NCBI GenBank assembly: GCA_030463445.1
Contig: JAQGFW010023279.1
Coordinates: forward strand, 1 to 20,015
Length of the DNA: 20,015 nt
Direction of reading: 5' to 3'
Source of the DNA: Euplotes aediculatus
Taxonomy: Eukaryota; Ciliophora; Spirotrichea; Euplotida; Euplotidae
The position numbers were made by a program, and so were the translations under genes. The stretch's first letter is position 1. The number at the start of each line of letters is the position of its first letter. This document shows, piece after piece, positions 1-7,308 of the stretch. Below the pieces are notes generated by a model. The model saw only the letters and a list, made by a program, of their open reading frames with translations. It was not told where the DNA came from and searched no databases.

Positions 1-504
1 AACGTTTTGCCCATATACCTGGATTGCGAGCTCATCGCCGGGACCAACTATATAATCTTTGGGTGTGGCCATATTATAATCCGGTTCAAAAGTCAGGTTT
101 GAATTGGAAAATAGTTCAGCACCAAAAAGCTTCGTTTTTGGCGCAACTGGCAATAAATTGTTGATCAAAGGCTTTTTTCGGGTCGTATTACGGGAAGCAG
201 CAGCGGACTTATTATCCAAACTATCTGTCTGCTGACTGCTGATTGAATATTCATCTAATTGGCGGAGGCGAAACCTTAACTGCTCCATCTCTGATTCCGG
301 CAGCCCGCGGGAAAGCAGTTCTTTTTCAACATCATCCAATGTATACCCCCCCTCCCTGGCTCTGGAAAGATATTGCCGCAACTGTTCATCTGAAATCTGG
401 GAAGCTTTAACCGACCGCAAATCTTCAGGAGTCTGACCAACCGAAACAAAACAAATTCCTACTAATAGCGCTACTAATAATAACCTTAGGTTATTCATAT
501 CCAT
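1..504 (-). CDS. SLBB/polysaccharide export outer-membrane protein, N-terminal part (cut by window edge)
   Basis: Reading leftward from the ATG at 504 there is an open frame of exactly 168 codons to the window edge, so the C terminus is missing. The protein opens with a hydrophobic signal peptide ending near VSVGQ (residues 8-25). A charged helical segment follows that includes ISDEQLRQYLSRAREGGY and GYTLDDVEKELLSRGLPESE, then a Ser/Thr-rich linker, then the motif DYIVGPGDELAIQVYGQNV. This last motif is the typical start of the Poly_export/SLBB domain of Wza-like proteins, which carry capsule or exopolysaccharide across the outer membrane. A second ATG at 498 could also be the start. The gene is divergent from the glycosyltransferase cluster to the right, which supports a glycan-export role. 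The family call rests on the final 20 or so visible residues plus the overall layout, so the exact subfamily is open. Confidence 0.8.
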   Translation of the reverse strand, partial: MDMNNLRLLLVALLVGICFVSVGQTPEDLRSVKASQISDEQLRQYLSRAREGGYTLDDVEKELLSRGLPESEMEQLRFRLRQLDEYSISSQQTDSLDNKSAAASRNTTRKKPLINNLLPVAPKTKLFGAELFSNSNLTFEPDYNMATPKDYIVGPGDELAIQVYGQNV

Positions 505-522
505 TGGATTGCCGCTAACCTG

Positions 523-543
523 TATACTATATTATATAGTATA
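523..543. promoter_or_regulatory. Perfect AT-rich palindrome in the leader of the SLBB gene
   Basis: The arms TATACTATAT (523-532) and ATATAGTATA (534-543) are exact reverse complements around one central T. The site ends 19 bases upstream of the SLBB gene start and lies inside its predicted leader. It could be an operator for a dimeric repressor or a weak RNA hairpin near the ribosome-binding region. AT-rich sequence produces such palindromes by chance more readily than GC-rich sequence. Confidence 0.45.
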
Positions 544-628
544 GTAACAAATTGCGGTAGTGTGTGTTAAATTAAATCTCTCTGAGTCTCTTAGCAAATC
601 AAACGTTGCATCCGTTAACTCAACATTG

Positions 629-658
629 CAAAAATATTTTGCTGCATCGGTTCTTCAA
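629..658 (-). promoter_or_regulatory. Candidate Bacteroidota promoter for the SLBB export gene
   Basis: On the minus strand TTG (658-656) is followed after 19 bases by TATTTTTG (636-629). This matches the Bacteroidota housekeeping consensus TTG-N17-23-TAnnTTTG at every fixed position. Transcription would begin near 622 and give a leader of about 118 bases before the ATG at 504. Confidence 0.55.
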
Positions 659-819
659 TACTACTAACTGGTTATTCTTGTTATCTTAATGGTCGCAAAG
701 CTACAGTTGAAAAAAATAAAACCAACCCGTGTTTTAACGGGTAAAATGAAAAGTTTTTGCGCATATTGAATATCTACCTGCCATAATTACACATTTACTA
801 CTATTAAAAAATTTATCAG

Positions 820-1353
820 GTGAACAATTTTTCATGGGCCCAGGAAATTTTATCGTCAGATAGAATTGTATTGTTACCCCTGCAGCCAGCCAATCAGGAA
901 GAACTATTTGCGCTGGCATCCGACCCGCTGGTTTGGGAACAGCATCCCAATAAAAATCGCTATCAGCCTGAAGAATTCAATGTCTATTTTGAAGGTGCCT
1001 TAAAAAGCGGCGGTGCGTATCGGATCATAGAAAACAAACTGGGACTAACAATGGGCTGCACCCGCTATTATGATTTTGATGAATCAGAAAAAAGCGTGCT
1101 CATAGGTTACACCTTTATTGGAAGATCCTTTTGGGGCCAGGGATACAACCAGGAGCTAAAGAAACTGATGGTAGATCATGCATTTAATTTTGTAGAGATT
1201 ATCCGATTTCATATCGGTGCTACCAATTTCAGATCACAACGATCCATTGAAAAATTTGGCGCCATAAAATCAGGAGAACTTGACGTGGCATATTATGGTG
1301 AAGCGACTAAGAGAAATTTTATTTACGAATTAAGCAATCCCATACAACGGTAA
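820..1353 (+). CDS. GNAT-family N-acetyltransferase (RimJ/RimL-like)
   Basis: A protein of 177 residues beginning at GTG 820; an in-frame TAA at 805-807 and the lack of any nearby in-frame ATG make this the best start. The layout is that of the Acetyltransf_3 (RimJ/RimL-like) branch of GNAT enzymes. An N-terminal strand reads DRIVLLPLQPANQEELFALA. The acetyl-CoA-binding motif A region is GYTFIGRSFWGQGYNQEL near residue 90, with Q-G-Y replacing the usual R/Q-x-x-G-x-G/A. A late segment TNFRSQRSIEKFGAIKSGEL contains the Asn/Ser-rich loop and the 'KFGA' helix typical of the fold. Such enzymes transfer acetyl from acetyl-CoA to an amine. The substrate is unknown; its position just before three glycosyltransferase genes suggests, but does not prove, a role in modifying a sugar or surface precursor. 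A 45-base gap separates it from the next gene. Confidence 0.8.
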   Translation: MNNFSWAQEILSSDRIVLLPLQPANQEELFALASDPLVWEQHPNKNRYQPEEFNVYFEGALKSGGAYRIIENKLGLTMGCTRYYDFDESEKSVLIGYTFIGRSFWGQGYNQELKKLMVDHAFNFVEIIRFHIGATNFRSQRSIEKFGAIKSGELDVAYYGEATKRNFIYELSNPIQR

Positions 1354-1398
1354 ATAAATCGCTTTTGTCAAAGACGTACGGCCTAATTGCCGGCGTTT

Positions 1399-2454
1399 AT
1401 GAAATCAGTTTTATTAATTCAGACAGCCTTTATCGGCGATCTTATCCTGTCTACCGTTCTGATTGAAAACCTGCAGCTGAATTACCCTGGTATTTCAATT
1501 GATTTCCTGGTTAGAAAAGGAAATGAAGAACTGTTGCAGGCACATCCATTTGTTCGAAAGGTTTTAAGCTGGGATAAAAAAAAGAATAAGTACCGCCATC
1601 TTTTTTCTCTCTTACAACAAATACGCAAAGAAGAGTATGATCTTGTCATAAATGTGCAGCGATACGCAGCAACAGGTCTCTTAGCAGGATTGTCGCGAGG
1701 CAAAATCATTATAGGCTATGATAAAAACCCGCTATCATTTTTATTCACAAAAAAAGTAGCCCATAAAGCGGGAACCGAAGCTGAACCGGTTCACGAAACC
1801 ACAAGATGTAATCAGTTGTTGGAAACCATCACAACAACCACTATAACCAAACCTGGCTTGTATCCATCCGAGGCAGACTATTCCTTTATCCGCCACTATC
1901 AGCAGGAGCCTTATCTGGTGCTGGCTCCCGGCTCCGTTTGGTTTACCAAACAAGTACCGGTTTCAAAGTGGACAGCCATCCTGAAACACCTGCCCATTCG
2001 TCAGAAGATTTATATCATTGGAACAAAAAAGGAGCAGGACATAGCTACCGCTATAATGAATGATTTACCTGCCTATACCAATATTGAATCACTGGCCGGA
2101 TCACTTAGCATATTACAATCCGCGGCACTCATGCAGGGAGCCCTCTTCAACCTGGTGAATGATTCTGCCCCTCTTCATATTGCATCTGCAGTAAATGCGC
2201 CGGTGATCGCCCTGTTTTGCTCTACCATTCCCGGATTTGGATTCACCCCTCTTTCAGATGAATCTTATATCGTACAGGCAGAACCGAACTTATCCTGCAG
2301 ACCCTGTGGCAGTCATGGTAAAGCATCCTGTCCCAGGCGCCACTTCGATTGTGGCAACCTGATCAATGATGAACGAGTTGCCTCGATAATTCTGCATAAA
2401 CTCCTAAAGCATCAGGCAGCACGAACCGTTCAGGAACATTTTGTTACTATTTGA
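1399..2454 (+). CDS. GT9 glycosyltransferase, LPS heptosyltransferase-like
   Basis: The protein has 351 residues from the ATG at 1399. A TTG at 1387 is possible, but MKSVLLIQTAFIGDLILSTV is the classic N terminus of the ADP-heptose:LPS heptosyltransferase family (WaaF/WaaC-like, GT9). Supporting motifs are LAPGSVWFTKQVP in the C-terminal Rossmann domain, the sugar-nucleotide loop NDSAPLHIASAVNAPVIALF, and a Cys-rich tail region (CRPCGSHGKASC, then CPRRHFDC) common in Bacteroidota members. These enzymes are cytoplasmic or peripheral on the inner membrane and move a heptose or related sugar from a nucleotide donor onto the LPS core or another surface glycan. The downstream GT2 gene starts 14 bases after the stop, so co-translation in one operon is likely. 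Donor and acceptor cannot be read from sequence. Confidence 0.88.
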   Translation: MKSVLLIQTAFIGDLILSTVLIENLQLNYPGISIDFLVRKGNEELLQAHPFVRKVLSWDKKKNKYRHLFSLLQQIRKEEYDLVINVQRYAATGLLAGLSRGKIIIGYDKNPLSFLFTKKVAHKAGTEAEPVHETTRCNQLLETITTTTITKPGLYPSEADYSFIRHYQQEPYLVLAPGSVWFTKQVPVSKWTAILKHLPIRQKIYIIGTKKEQDIATAIMNDLPAYTNIESLAGSLSILQSAALMQGALFNLVNDSAPLHIASAVNAPVIALFCSTIPGFGFTPLSDESYIVQAEPNLSCRPCGSHGKASCPRRHFDCGNLINDERVASIILHKLLKHQAARTVQEHFVTI

Positions 2455-2468
2455 AAAAGACAAAAGCT

Positions 2469-3269
2469 ATGAAACCGATTATCAAAAAGGTAGCCCTGGT
2501 GATCTCGACCTTTAACTGGCCTTCCGCACTGGAGCTCGTTTTAGCAGCTTTAGTAAGACAAACAAAAATGCCGGATGAAATACTTGTAGCGGATGACGGC
2601 TCTTTTGATGCTACGCGCCAGGTGGTGGAGTACTACAAGCTGGTTCATCGCTTACCGATAAAACATGTCTGGCAGCCGGATAAAGGATTCAGAAAAAGTC
2701 TGATCATTAACAAAGCCATTCGCCAAACCAGTTGCGATTACATTATTCAGATTGATGGAGACATGATCTTACATCGCAGTTTTATTGCCGATCACCTGAA
2801 GGCAGCAAGACGGGATTGTTTTGTTCAGGGATCAAGAGTGTTGCTGGATGCTACTCTTACAAAGCGACTCATCCAAACGGGATTGGTATCGCTTTATCCC
2901 TGGAGCCAGGGTATCCGTAATCGTATCAATGCCATCCACCTGCCCTTACTGGCTTTTTTATTCGGTAAAAAATCCGTTAGCAATCAAAACATCAAAGCCT
3001 GTAATCTCGCTTTCTGGCGGGCAGATTATGTGCTGGTAAACGGCTATAACAATGAATTTTCAGGATGGGGCTGGGAAGATGTAGAATTCGCCACGCGTTT
3101 ATTGCAAGCAGGATGTAAGAAAAAAAGATTGAAGATGGCCGGAGTTGCCTATCACCTGCACCATGCGAGTTCAGACAGGGAGCACCTGCAGGAGAATGAA
3201 ATTTTATTTATTGAAACAACTAAAAACCCGCACTGGGTTTGTCCGAATGGATATTACCAGGCATCCTGA
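2469..3269 (+). CDS. GT2 glycosyltransferase with galactosyltransferase-like C-terminal domain
   Basis: A protein of 266 residues from ATG 2469. A TTG at 2451 overlapping the previous stop is an alternative, but the ATG begins right at the first strand of the GT-A fold. The N-terminal half has VALVISTFNW (residues 8-17), the nucleotide-binding VADDGS (40-45) and the metal-binding IDGD (95-98). The C-terminal half has NQNIKACNLAFWRADY followed by FSGWGWEDVEF (197-207), where the ED pair is the usual catalytic-base region of the GT2/GT7 C-terminal domain seen in chondroitin-polymerase-like and LPS-core transferases. The family is cytoplasmic, transferring a sugar from a UDP or GDP donor by inversion. 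It lies 14 bases after the GT9 gene and 10 bases before the next GT2, which supports a joint role in building one glycan. Specific sugar is unknown. Confidence 0.87.
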   Translation: MKPIIKKVALVISTFNWPSALELVLAALVRQTKMPDEILVADDGSFDATRQVVEYYKLVHRLPIKHVWQPDKGFRKSLIINKAIRQTSCDYIIQIDGDMILHRSFIADHLKAARRDCFVQGSRVLLDATLTKRLIQTGLVSLYPWSQGIRNRINAIHLPLLAFLFGKKSVSNQNIKACNLAFWRADYVLVNGYNNEFSGWGWEDVEFATRLLQAGCKKKRLKMAGVAYHLHHASSDREHLQENEILFIETTKNPHWVCPNGYYQAS

Positions 3270-3279
3270 TAAACATGCT

Positions 3280-4380
3280 ATGCTGACATTAGATGTGATC
3301 ATTCCAAGCTTCCGCATGAATGAAGCAATTTTACTGCCCATGCTGAACCTCAGTCAACCGGAGTTTGCAATAGTGCAGTTCTTTCTGATTTGCGATAATC
3401 CAACTGCTGAACTAAGCTCTGCATTGAAAGCGGCCTGCTCTCAACCCCGCGTACACTTTATTAAGAATGAAGTAAACCTGGGAGTTTCGGCTACCCGTAA
3501 CCGTGGAATAGAACTAAGCCAGGCAGACTGGATCCTATTCCTCGACGATGATATCATTCCGGCGGAGGAAATACTGGTGAGATATGCTGAAGGGATTCGC
3601 ACTTATCCGGAGGAAGTTGGATTTATTGGACCTATTGATCTTCCTGCACCCAATCATCCCTTTAACAAGGCGGTCATAGCCAATGGCTCCATGGATATAT
3701 TCGGAGTTGCACGGGTAAAAGAAGGGTTTGCCTGGGGCGCTACTGCCAATATTCTTTTTAACCGCAAAGCAATTGGGGAACTCCGGTTTTCGGCAGCATT
3801 TCCCAAACTGGGAGGAGGTGAGGATGTCGATTTCAGTTACCAGGTGAGGGATCGCAATCACCGCAAATCTTTGAAATGCCTATCCAATGCTTCGGTTACC
3901 CATCCCTGGTGGGGTAATGAAACTCCGGTATGGAGTCGGCCCTACCGCTATGGAATTGGAAACAGTTACTTACCTACTCTTCATCCAGCCTATGCCTATT
4001 ATGATTTCCTGACAACACCGGAAACTCTATTGGTATGCTTGGTTTTGTTACCCGTTTTCATACTGTCTGGATTAATCAGCTGGACAGCCGCCCTGTATTT
4101 TATTCCCGGCGTACTGCTGATTGAAGCCATTGCCACCGGCATCCATATCATCAAGCGATCAAGGTCCTTTTTGCCTGCTGTTATTTTGTACGGAATCGGG
4201 TTGCGTTTCATTTACGAGATGGGCTTGTTGCAGGGTACACTCTCCCGCGGCCAGTTACAGGAAATCGGCTTGCGCTTCAACTTTGAAGGTAAAACAGCCA
4301 ACCCGCCCTTTTACCACAGCAATACCCGTCGGGTAGTGAAATGGATCCTGTATCCTTTACTGGTATTTCTGTTGTTTTGA
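3280..4380 (+). CDS. Membrane-associated GT2 glycosyltransferase
   Basis: I place the start at ATG 3280, 10 bases after the previous stop. The frame is open further upstream, but that part overlaps the end of the preceding GT2 gene in another frame and the GT-A fold begins at MLTLDVIIPSF. The resulting protein has 366 residues. Key sites are NLGVSATRNRG (66-76), the donor/metal motif FLDDD (87-91) and GGGEDVDFSYQV (178-189), whose ED pair fits the acceptor/catalytic-base position. Residues about 248-267, 270-290 and 298-315 are hydrophobic membrane segments, and the extreme C terminus (355-366) is again hydrophobic. This resembles processive or membrane-anchored glycan synthases, although no QxxRW motif was found, so a polymerising activity is not supported. 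It is the last gene of the apparent glycan operon. Confidence 0.85.
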   Translation: MLTLDVIIPSFRMNEAILLPMLNLSQPEFAIVQFFLICDNPTAELSSALKAACSQPRVHFIKNEVNLGVSATRNRGIELSQADWILFLDDDIIPAEEILVRYAEGIRTYPEEVGFIGPIDLPAPNHPFNKAVIANGSMDIFGVARVKEGFAWGATANILFNRKAIGELRFSAAFPKLGGGEDVDFSYQVRDRNHRKSLKCLSNASVTHPWWGNETPVWSRPYRYGIGNSYLPTLHPAYAYYDFLTTPETLLVCLVLLPVFILSGLISWTAALYFIPGVLLIEAIATGIHIIKRSRSFLPAVILYGIGLRFIYEMGLLQGTLSRGQLQEIGLRFNFEGKTANPPFYHSNTRRVVKWILYPLLVFLLF

Positions 4381-4410
4381 CAATAGAGATAATAGAATGC
4401 GCTGATGTGT

Positions 4411-4441
4411 TTGCATATACGTCATTCACATAGTATCTTGA
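4411..4441 (+). promoter_or_regulatory. Weak promoter candidate for the YCF48/T9SS protein gene
   Basis: TTG at 4411-4413 is followed after 20 bases by TATCTTGA (4434-4441), matching six of the eight positions of TAnnTTTG. The 96-base gap after the glycosyltransferase gene and the change of function suggest a separate transcript. The match is imperfect. Confidence 0.3.
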
Positions 4442-4476
4442 CGGCTTAATTGTCGTTTATAAACCCTTATCCGTAC

Positions 4477-7260
4477 ATGAAAAACATTCTATTCCTTGTA
4501 TTCTTTGCGCTGCTTTTTTCCAATTCAACCCAGGCACAGCAGTTAGAGTGGATTCATCCGCAACCTGGTGGCTTCCCCATTCTTGAAATCAATTTTACTT
4601 CCGAACAACATGGCTATGCGTTTAATGCAAACGGCGATTTGTTTGAAACCAACAACCAGGGAGCATCCTGGGAACTAAAGCAGCATTTCCCCGGTAAACG
4701 AACATTTCAATTGTCAGGAAAAACCGGACTGATTGCAGGAGGCTCCGGTGATGTTTATGTAAGTCAGAATTATGGCAGGGATTGGGAAAAAATAATTTTT
4801 TCAGCCAACGCAGCAATCGAATATTCGGATCTTGTAAATGACTCCACCTTCTATCTGGCGAGTTCCAGATATTTTATATACAGAACAACAGATAGTGGCA
4901 AAAGCTGGACTACCCTGAATTGCAAAGGAAATATACGGTCGGTGGAATTTATTTCAGTTGATACCGGCTGGGTAGGATTAAGCAATACCAATATTTTGTT
5001 TACAACGGATGGTGGTCAAACCTGGACACCCCAGGCAACCTCAAACCTTATTCCTTCCAATGTTCCTTATATGCATTTTACCAATGGTACCGGATATGCT
5101 TTCCGGGAACACTATTATTTATTAAGAACCGTAGATTATGGAACTACCTGGGTGGCGACTGATTTTCATGATGAAATCTTTGACATGTATTTCATTAATG
5201 AAGAAACCGGATATGCCTGCACTGAATATGGCCTTATATATAAAAGCACCGACAGTGGTATCAGCTGGCAAATTATTTCAATAGATAAAGCCAGAATTTT
5301 AAACAATGACTTTAAAACCATTTACTTTCTCAATGAAGAGATCGGCTTTGCAGCAGGAAACAGAGGGAGAATTTTTAAAACCATGGATGGCGGAGAAAGC
5401 TGGTCGGCTTATTCAGAACCTTATTACACCTTATCAGATCTGTCTTTTGCCACTGACAGCATTTTCTACACGGCATCCGGACAAACATTGTACAAATCCA
5501 CCAACAGAGGTAAAAACTGGACAAAAATACCACTTGAATTATACCTACCTTATGCCAACAAAACATCGATCCGGAACCTTCATTTTTTTGATGAAAAAAA
5601 CGGCATGGTTGTTACAGATGATGACGCCCGCATATATAGCACAAGTGATGGTGGTATTACATGGGAAGCAAATCCATTGACAGATGTAGGGGGCAATTAT
5701 GTGTTTGGATTACAATTTTTATCAGATAGCCTGGGATATCTGTTTCCAGCATCGGATTGGGCAACCCGTGTAGTACGAACGGAAGATGGAGGTAAAACCT
5801 GGACAAAAATTTGGCCTCCAGATGGAACCGGATTATCCCTAAGGGATATTTATTTCGTCAATAAGGAAATTGGCTATGGCCTTCGATACAACGCCTTGTA
5901 CAAAACCACAACCGGGGGCAGTTCCTGGGAACCAGTTCTTGAAGAAGAATATGGTTCTTTGAATGGATTCGATTTTGTAAACGACTCTGTAGGTTTTATT
6001 ACTGGCATTAATACATTATTGAAAAAAACAAAGGATGGGGGGAAAACCTGGCAGCAAATAACCCTACCCTTTTACGATCATTTAACGGCGATCAAATTTC
6101 TTACCGAAGAGATCGGAATAATGTTTGCCGAATATGGCTCCCTGTACTTCACCTATGATGGAGGATTAACATGGGAACAGATAGCAAGGGATAAGTACCA
6201 TTTTACTAAAATTAAAATCGGGCCAGGCAATATCTTTTATCTCTTCGGAGAAAATGGTCAACTGGCAACATTCAATCCGGGTGGTATAAGAATATCTTCG
6301 CTGAATTCAAATCTAAATGATCGTTGTATTCTTGATGTTCAGGCGGAGCTACACGCTATTTTATCAACCGCCTCTGACATTCAGTTTGAAATGGAACTAA
6401 ACGGAATACATTATTCTAGTCCGGCATCGCTTACAGAGGTATCGAATCAAAAAAAAATGCTTTCTGGCAAAATTGAAGCTCCGTTTGAGCCTGACAGTTC
6501 CTATCAATGGCGACTCAGGTATACATCTGATGGCGTTATAAACTACAGTGCCTATCAAACCATGATCACCCCGTCAAGACCTTCGGCCCCACAGATACAA
6601 GAACCGGTTGAAACCAGTATTTGCGAGGGCGATAGCAGCTTACTTCGAACCATTGGTGAGGAAACGCAGTATTGGTTGTTGAATGAGCAGGCGATGGGTC
6701 CGCTTTCGTCCAGGGAAATCTGGCTTAAAGAGGCGGGAACCTACCAGTTGTTTGCAAGGAACAATTGCTTTAACTCAGATACGGTTTCCATCCAACTAGT
6801 CACAAAAGCAAATCCGGCAACACCTGATATTTCTGAATTGAATGGAACCTTATATTCATCCGCAACCACAGGAAATCAATGGTACCTGAACGGCACCTTA
6901 TTGCCCGGCGCAACTGGCAATACACTAAAACCGGATCAGAATGGAATTTACCAGGTGCGGGAAATAGCAGGCAATTGCGCAAGCAACTTGTCAGAGGCAT
7001 TCCGGTTTGACCTGTTAACCGCAAGTAAAATTAACAGTTACCCCAATCCGGTAACCAATCAATTGAATATCCGTAGTACAGTTGCCGGCCCCCTGCAGGT
7101 TCAGATACTGAATGCTACGGGTACTGTATTATTCAATCAATCTACAACTGGCAATAGCATGCAAATTGATATGAGCGGATACCTGTCCGGCAATTATTTT
7201 ATCCGTGTCTATTTCCCAACTACCGGTGAAACTGTAACGAAAATGGTTTACAAGCTCTAA
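4477..7260 (+). CDS. Secreted YCF48/BNR-repeat propeller protein with T9SS C-terminal sorting domain
   Basis: Starting at ATG 4477, the protein has 927 residues; an upstream TTG at 4450 would put ten residues before a normal signal peptide (MKNILFLVFFALLFSNSTQAQ), so I reject it. Residues about 22-605 hold at least 13 units ending in a T-x-D-x-G-x-x-W type motif (for example TTDSGKSW, TTDGGQTW, KTMDGGESW, RTEDGGKTW), the signature of YCF48/Hcf136 and BNR/sialidase propeller blades. A degenerate last unit (GQLATFNPGG) would make 14, consistent with two seven-bladed propellers. Residues about 705-845 hold two Ig-like segments, the first around ICEGDSSLL. The end (852-927) starts SYPNPVTNQLNI and finishes with TVTKMVYKL, a type A T9SS sorting domain that is cleaved during export to the cell surface. 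Ligand or substrate is unknown; no sialidase active-site set is evident. Confidence 0.9.
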   Translation: MKNILFLVFFALLFSNSTQAQQLEWIHPQPGGFPILEINFTSEQHGYAFNANGDLFETNNQGASWELKQHFPGKRTFQLSGKTGLIAGGSGDVYVSQNYGRDWEKIIFSANAAIEYSDLVNDSTFYLASSRYFIYRTTDSGKSWTTLNCKGNIRSVEFISVDTGWVGLSNTNILFTTDGGQTWTPQATSNLIPSNVPYMHFTNGTGYAFREHYYLLRTVDYGTTWVATDFHDEIFDMYFINEETGYACTEYGLIYKSTDSGISWQIISIDKARILNNDFKTIYFLNEEIGFAAGNRGRIFKTMDGGESWSAYSEPYYTLSDLSFATDSIFYTASGQTLYKSTNRGKNWTKIPLELYLPYANKTSIRNLHFFDEKNGMVVTDDDARIYSTSDGGITWEANPLTDVGGNYVFGLQFLSDSLGYLFPASDWATRVVRTEDGGKTWTKIWPPDGTGLSLRDIYFVNKEIGYGLRYNALYKTTTGGSSWEPVLEEEYGSLNGFDFVNDSVGFITGINTLLKKTKDGGKTWQQITLPFYDHLTAIKFLTEEIGIMFAEYGSLYFTYDGGLTWEQIARDKYHFTKIKIGPGNIFYLFGENGQLATFNPGGIRISSLNSNLNDRCILDVQAELHAILSTASDIQFEMELNGIHYSSPASLTEVSNQKKMLSGKIEAPFEPDSSYQWRLRYTSDGVINYSAYQTMITPSRPSAPQIQEPVETSICEGDSSLLRTIGEETQYWLLNEQAMGPLSSREIWLKEAGTYQLFARNNCFNSDTVSIQLVTKANPATPDISELNGTLYSSATTGNQWYLNGTLLPGATGNTLKPDQNGIYQVREIAGNCASNLSEAFRFDLLTASKINSYPNPVTNQLNIRSTVAGPLQVQILNATGTVLFNQSTTGNSMQIDMSGYLSGNYFIRVYFPTTGETVTKMVYKL

Positions 7261-7262
7261 CT

Positions 7263-7307
7263 CTCACCCGACCGGTGCCACCGGTCGGGTGGCACCGGTC
7301 GGGTGAG
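7263..7307. repeat. Dispersed palindromic repeat, copy 1 (also a possible bidirectional terminator)
   Basis: The entire 48-base gap between two convergent stop codons is almost filled by this element. Arms of 17 bases at 7263-7279 and 7291-7307 are exact reverse complements around an 11-base centre (7280-7290). The centre, ACCGGTCGGGT, is itself the reverse complement of ACCCGACCGGT in the left arm and a direct copy of the same motif in the right arm. Two alternative stems are therefore possible. A 43-base stretch (7266-7308) recurs exactly at 11950-11992. The stem could stop transcription from either side, but no T-run follows. Confidence 0.85.
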
Positions 7308-7308
7308 G

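Larger units (their letters stand above)
505..819. other. Divergent intergenic region (315 bases)
   Basis: No credible gene is present. The stretch separates the minus-strand SLBB gene from the plus-strand acetyltransferase gene. It holds the minus-strand promoter candidate (629-658), the palindrome (523-543) and a small hairpin with arms ACCCGT (725-730) and ACGGGT (737-742). I could not identify a convincing plus-strand promoter for the acetyltransferase gene. Confidence 0.6.

Noticed and set aside
725-742. Hairpin ACCCGT/ACGGGT as a terminator
   Set aside because: The stem has six pairs. The T-rich side would serve a minus-strand transcript, but no minus-strand gene ends there.
3145-3279. 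N-terminal extension of the second GT2
   Set aside because: It lies within the preceding GT2 gene in another frame, and the GT-A fold begins at the ATG at 3280.
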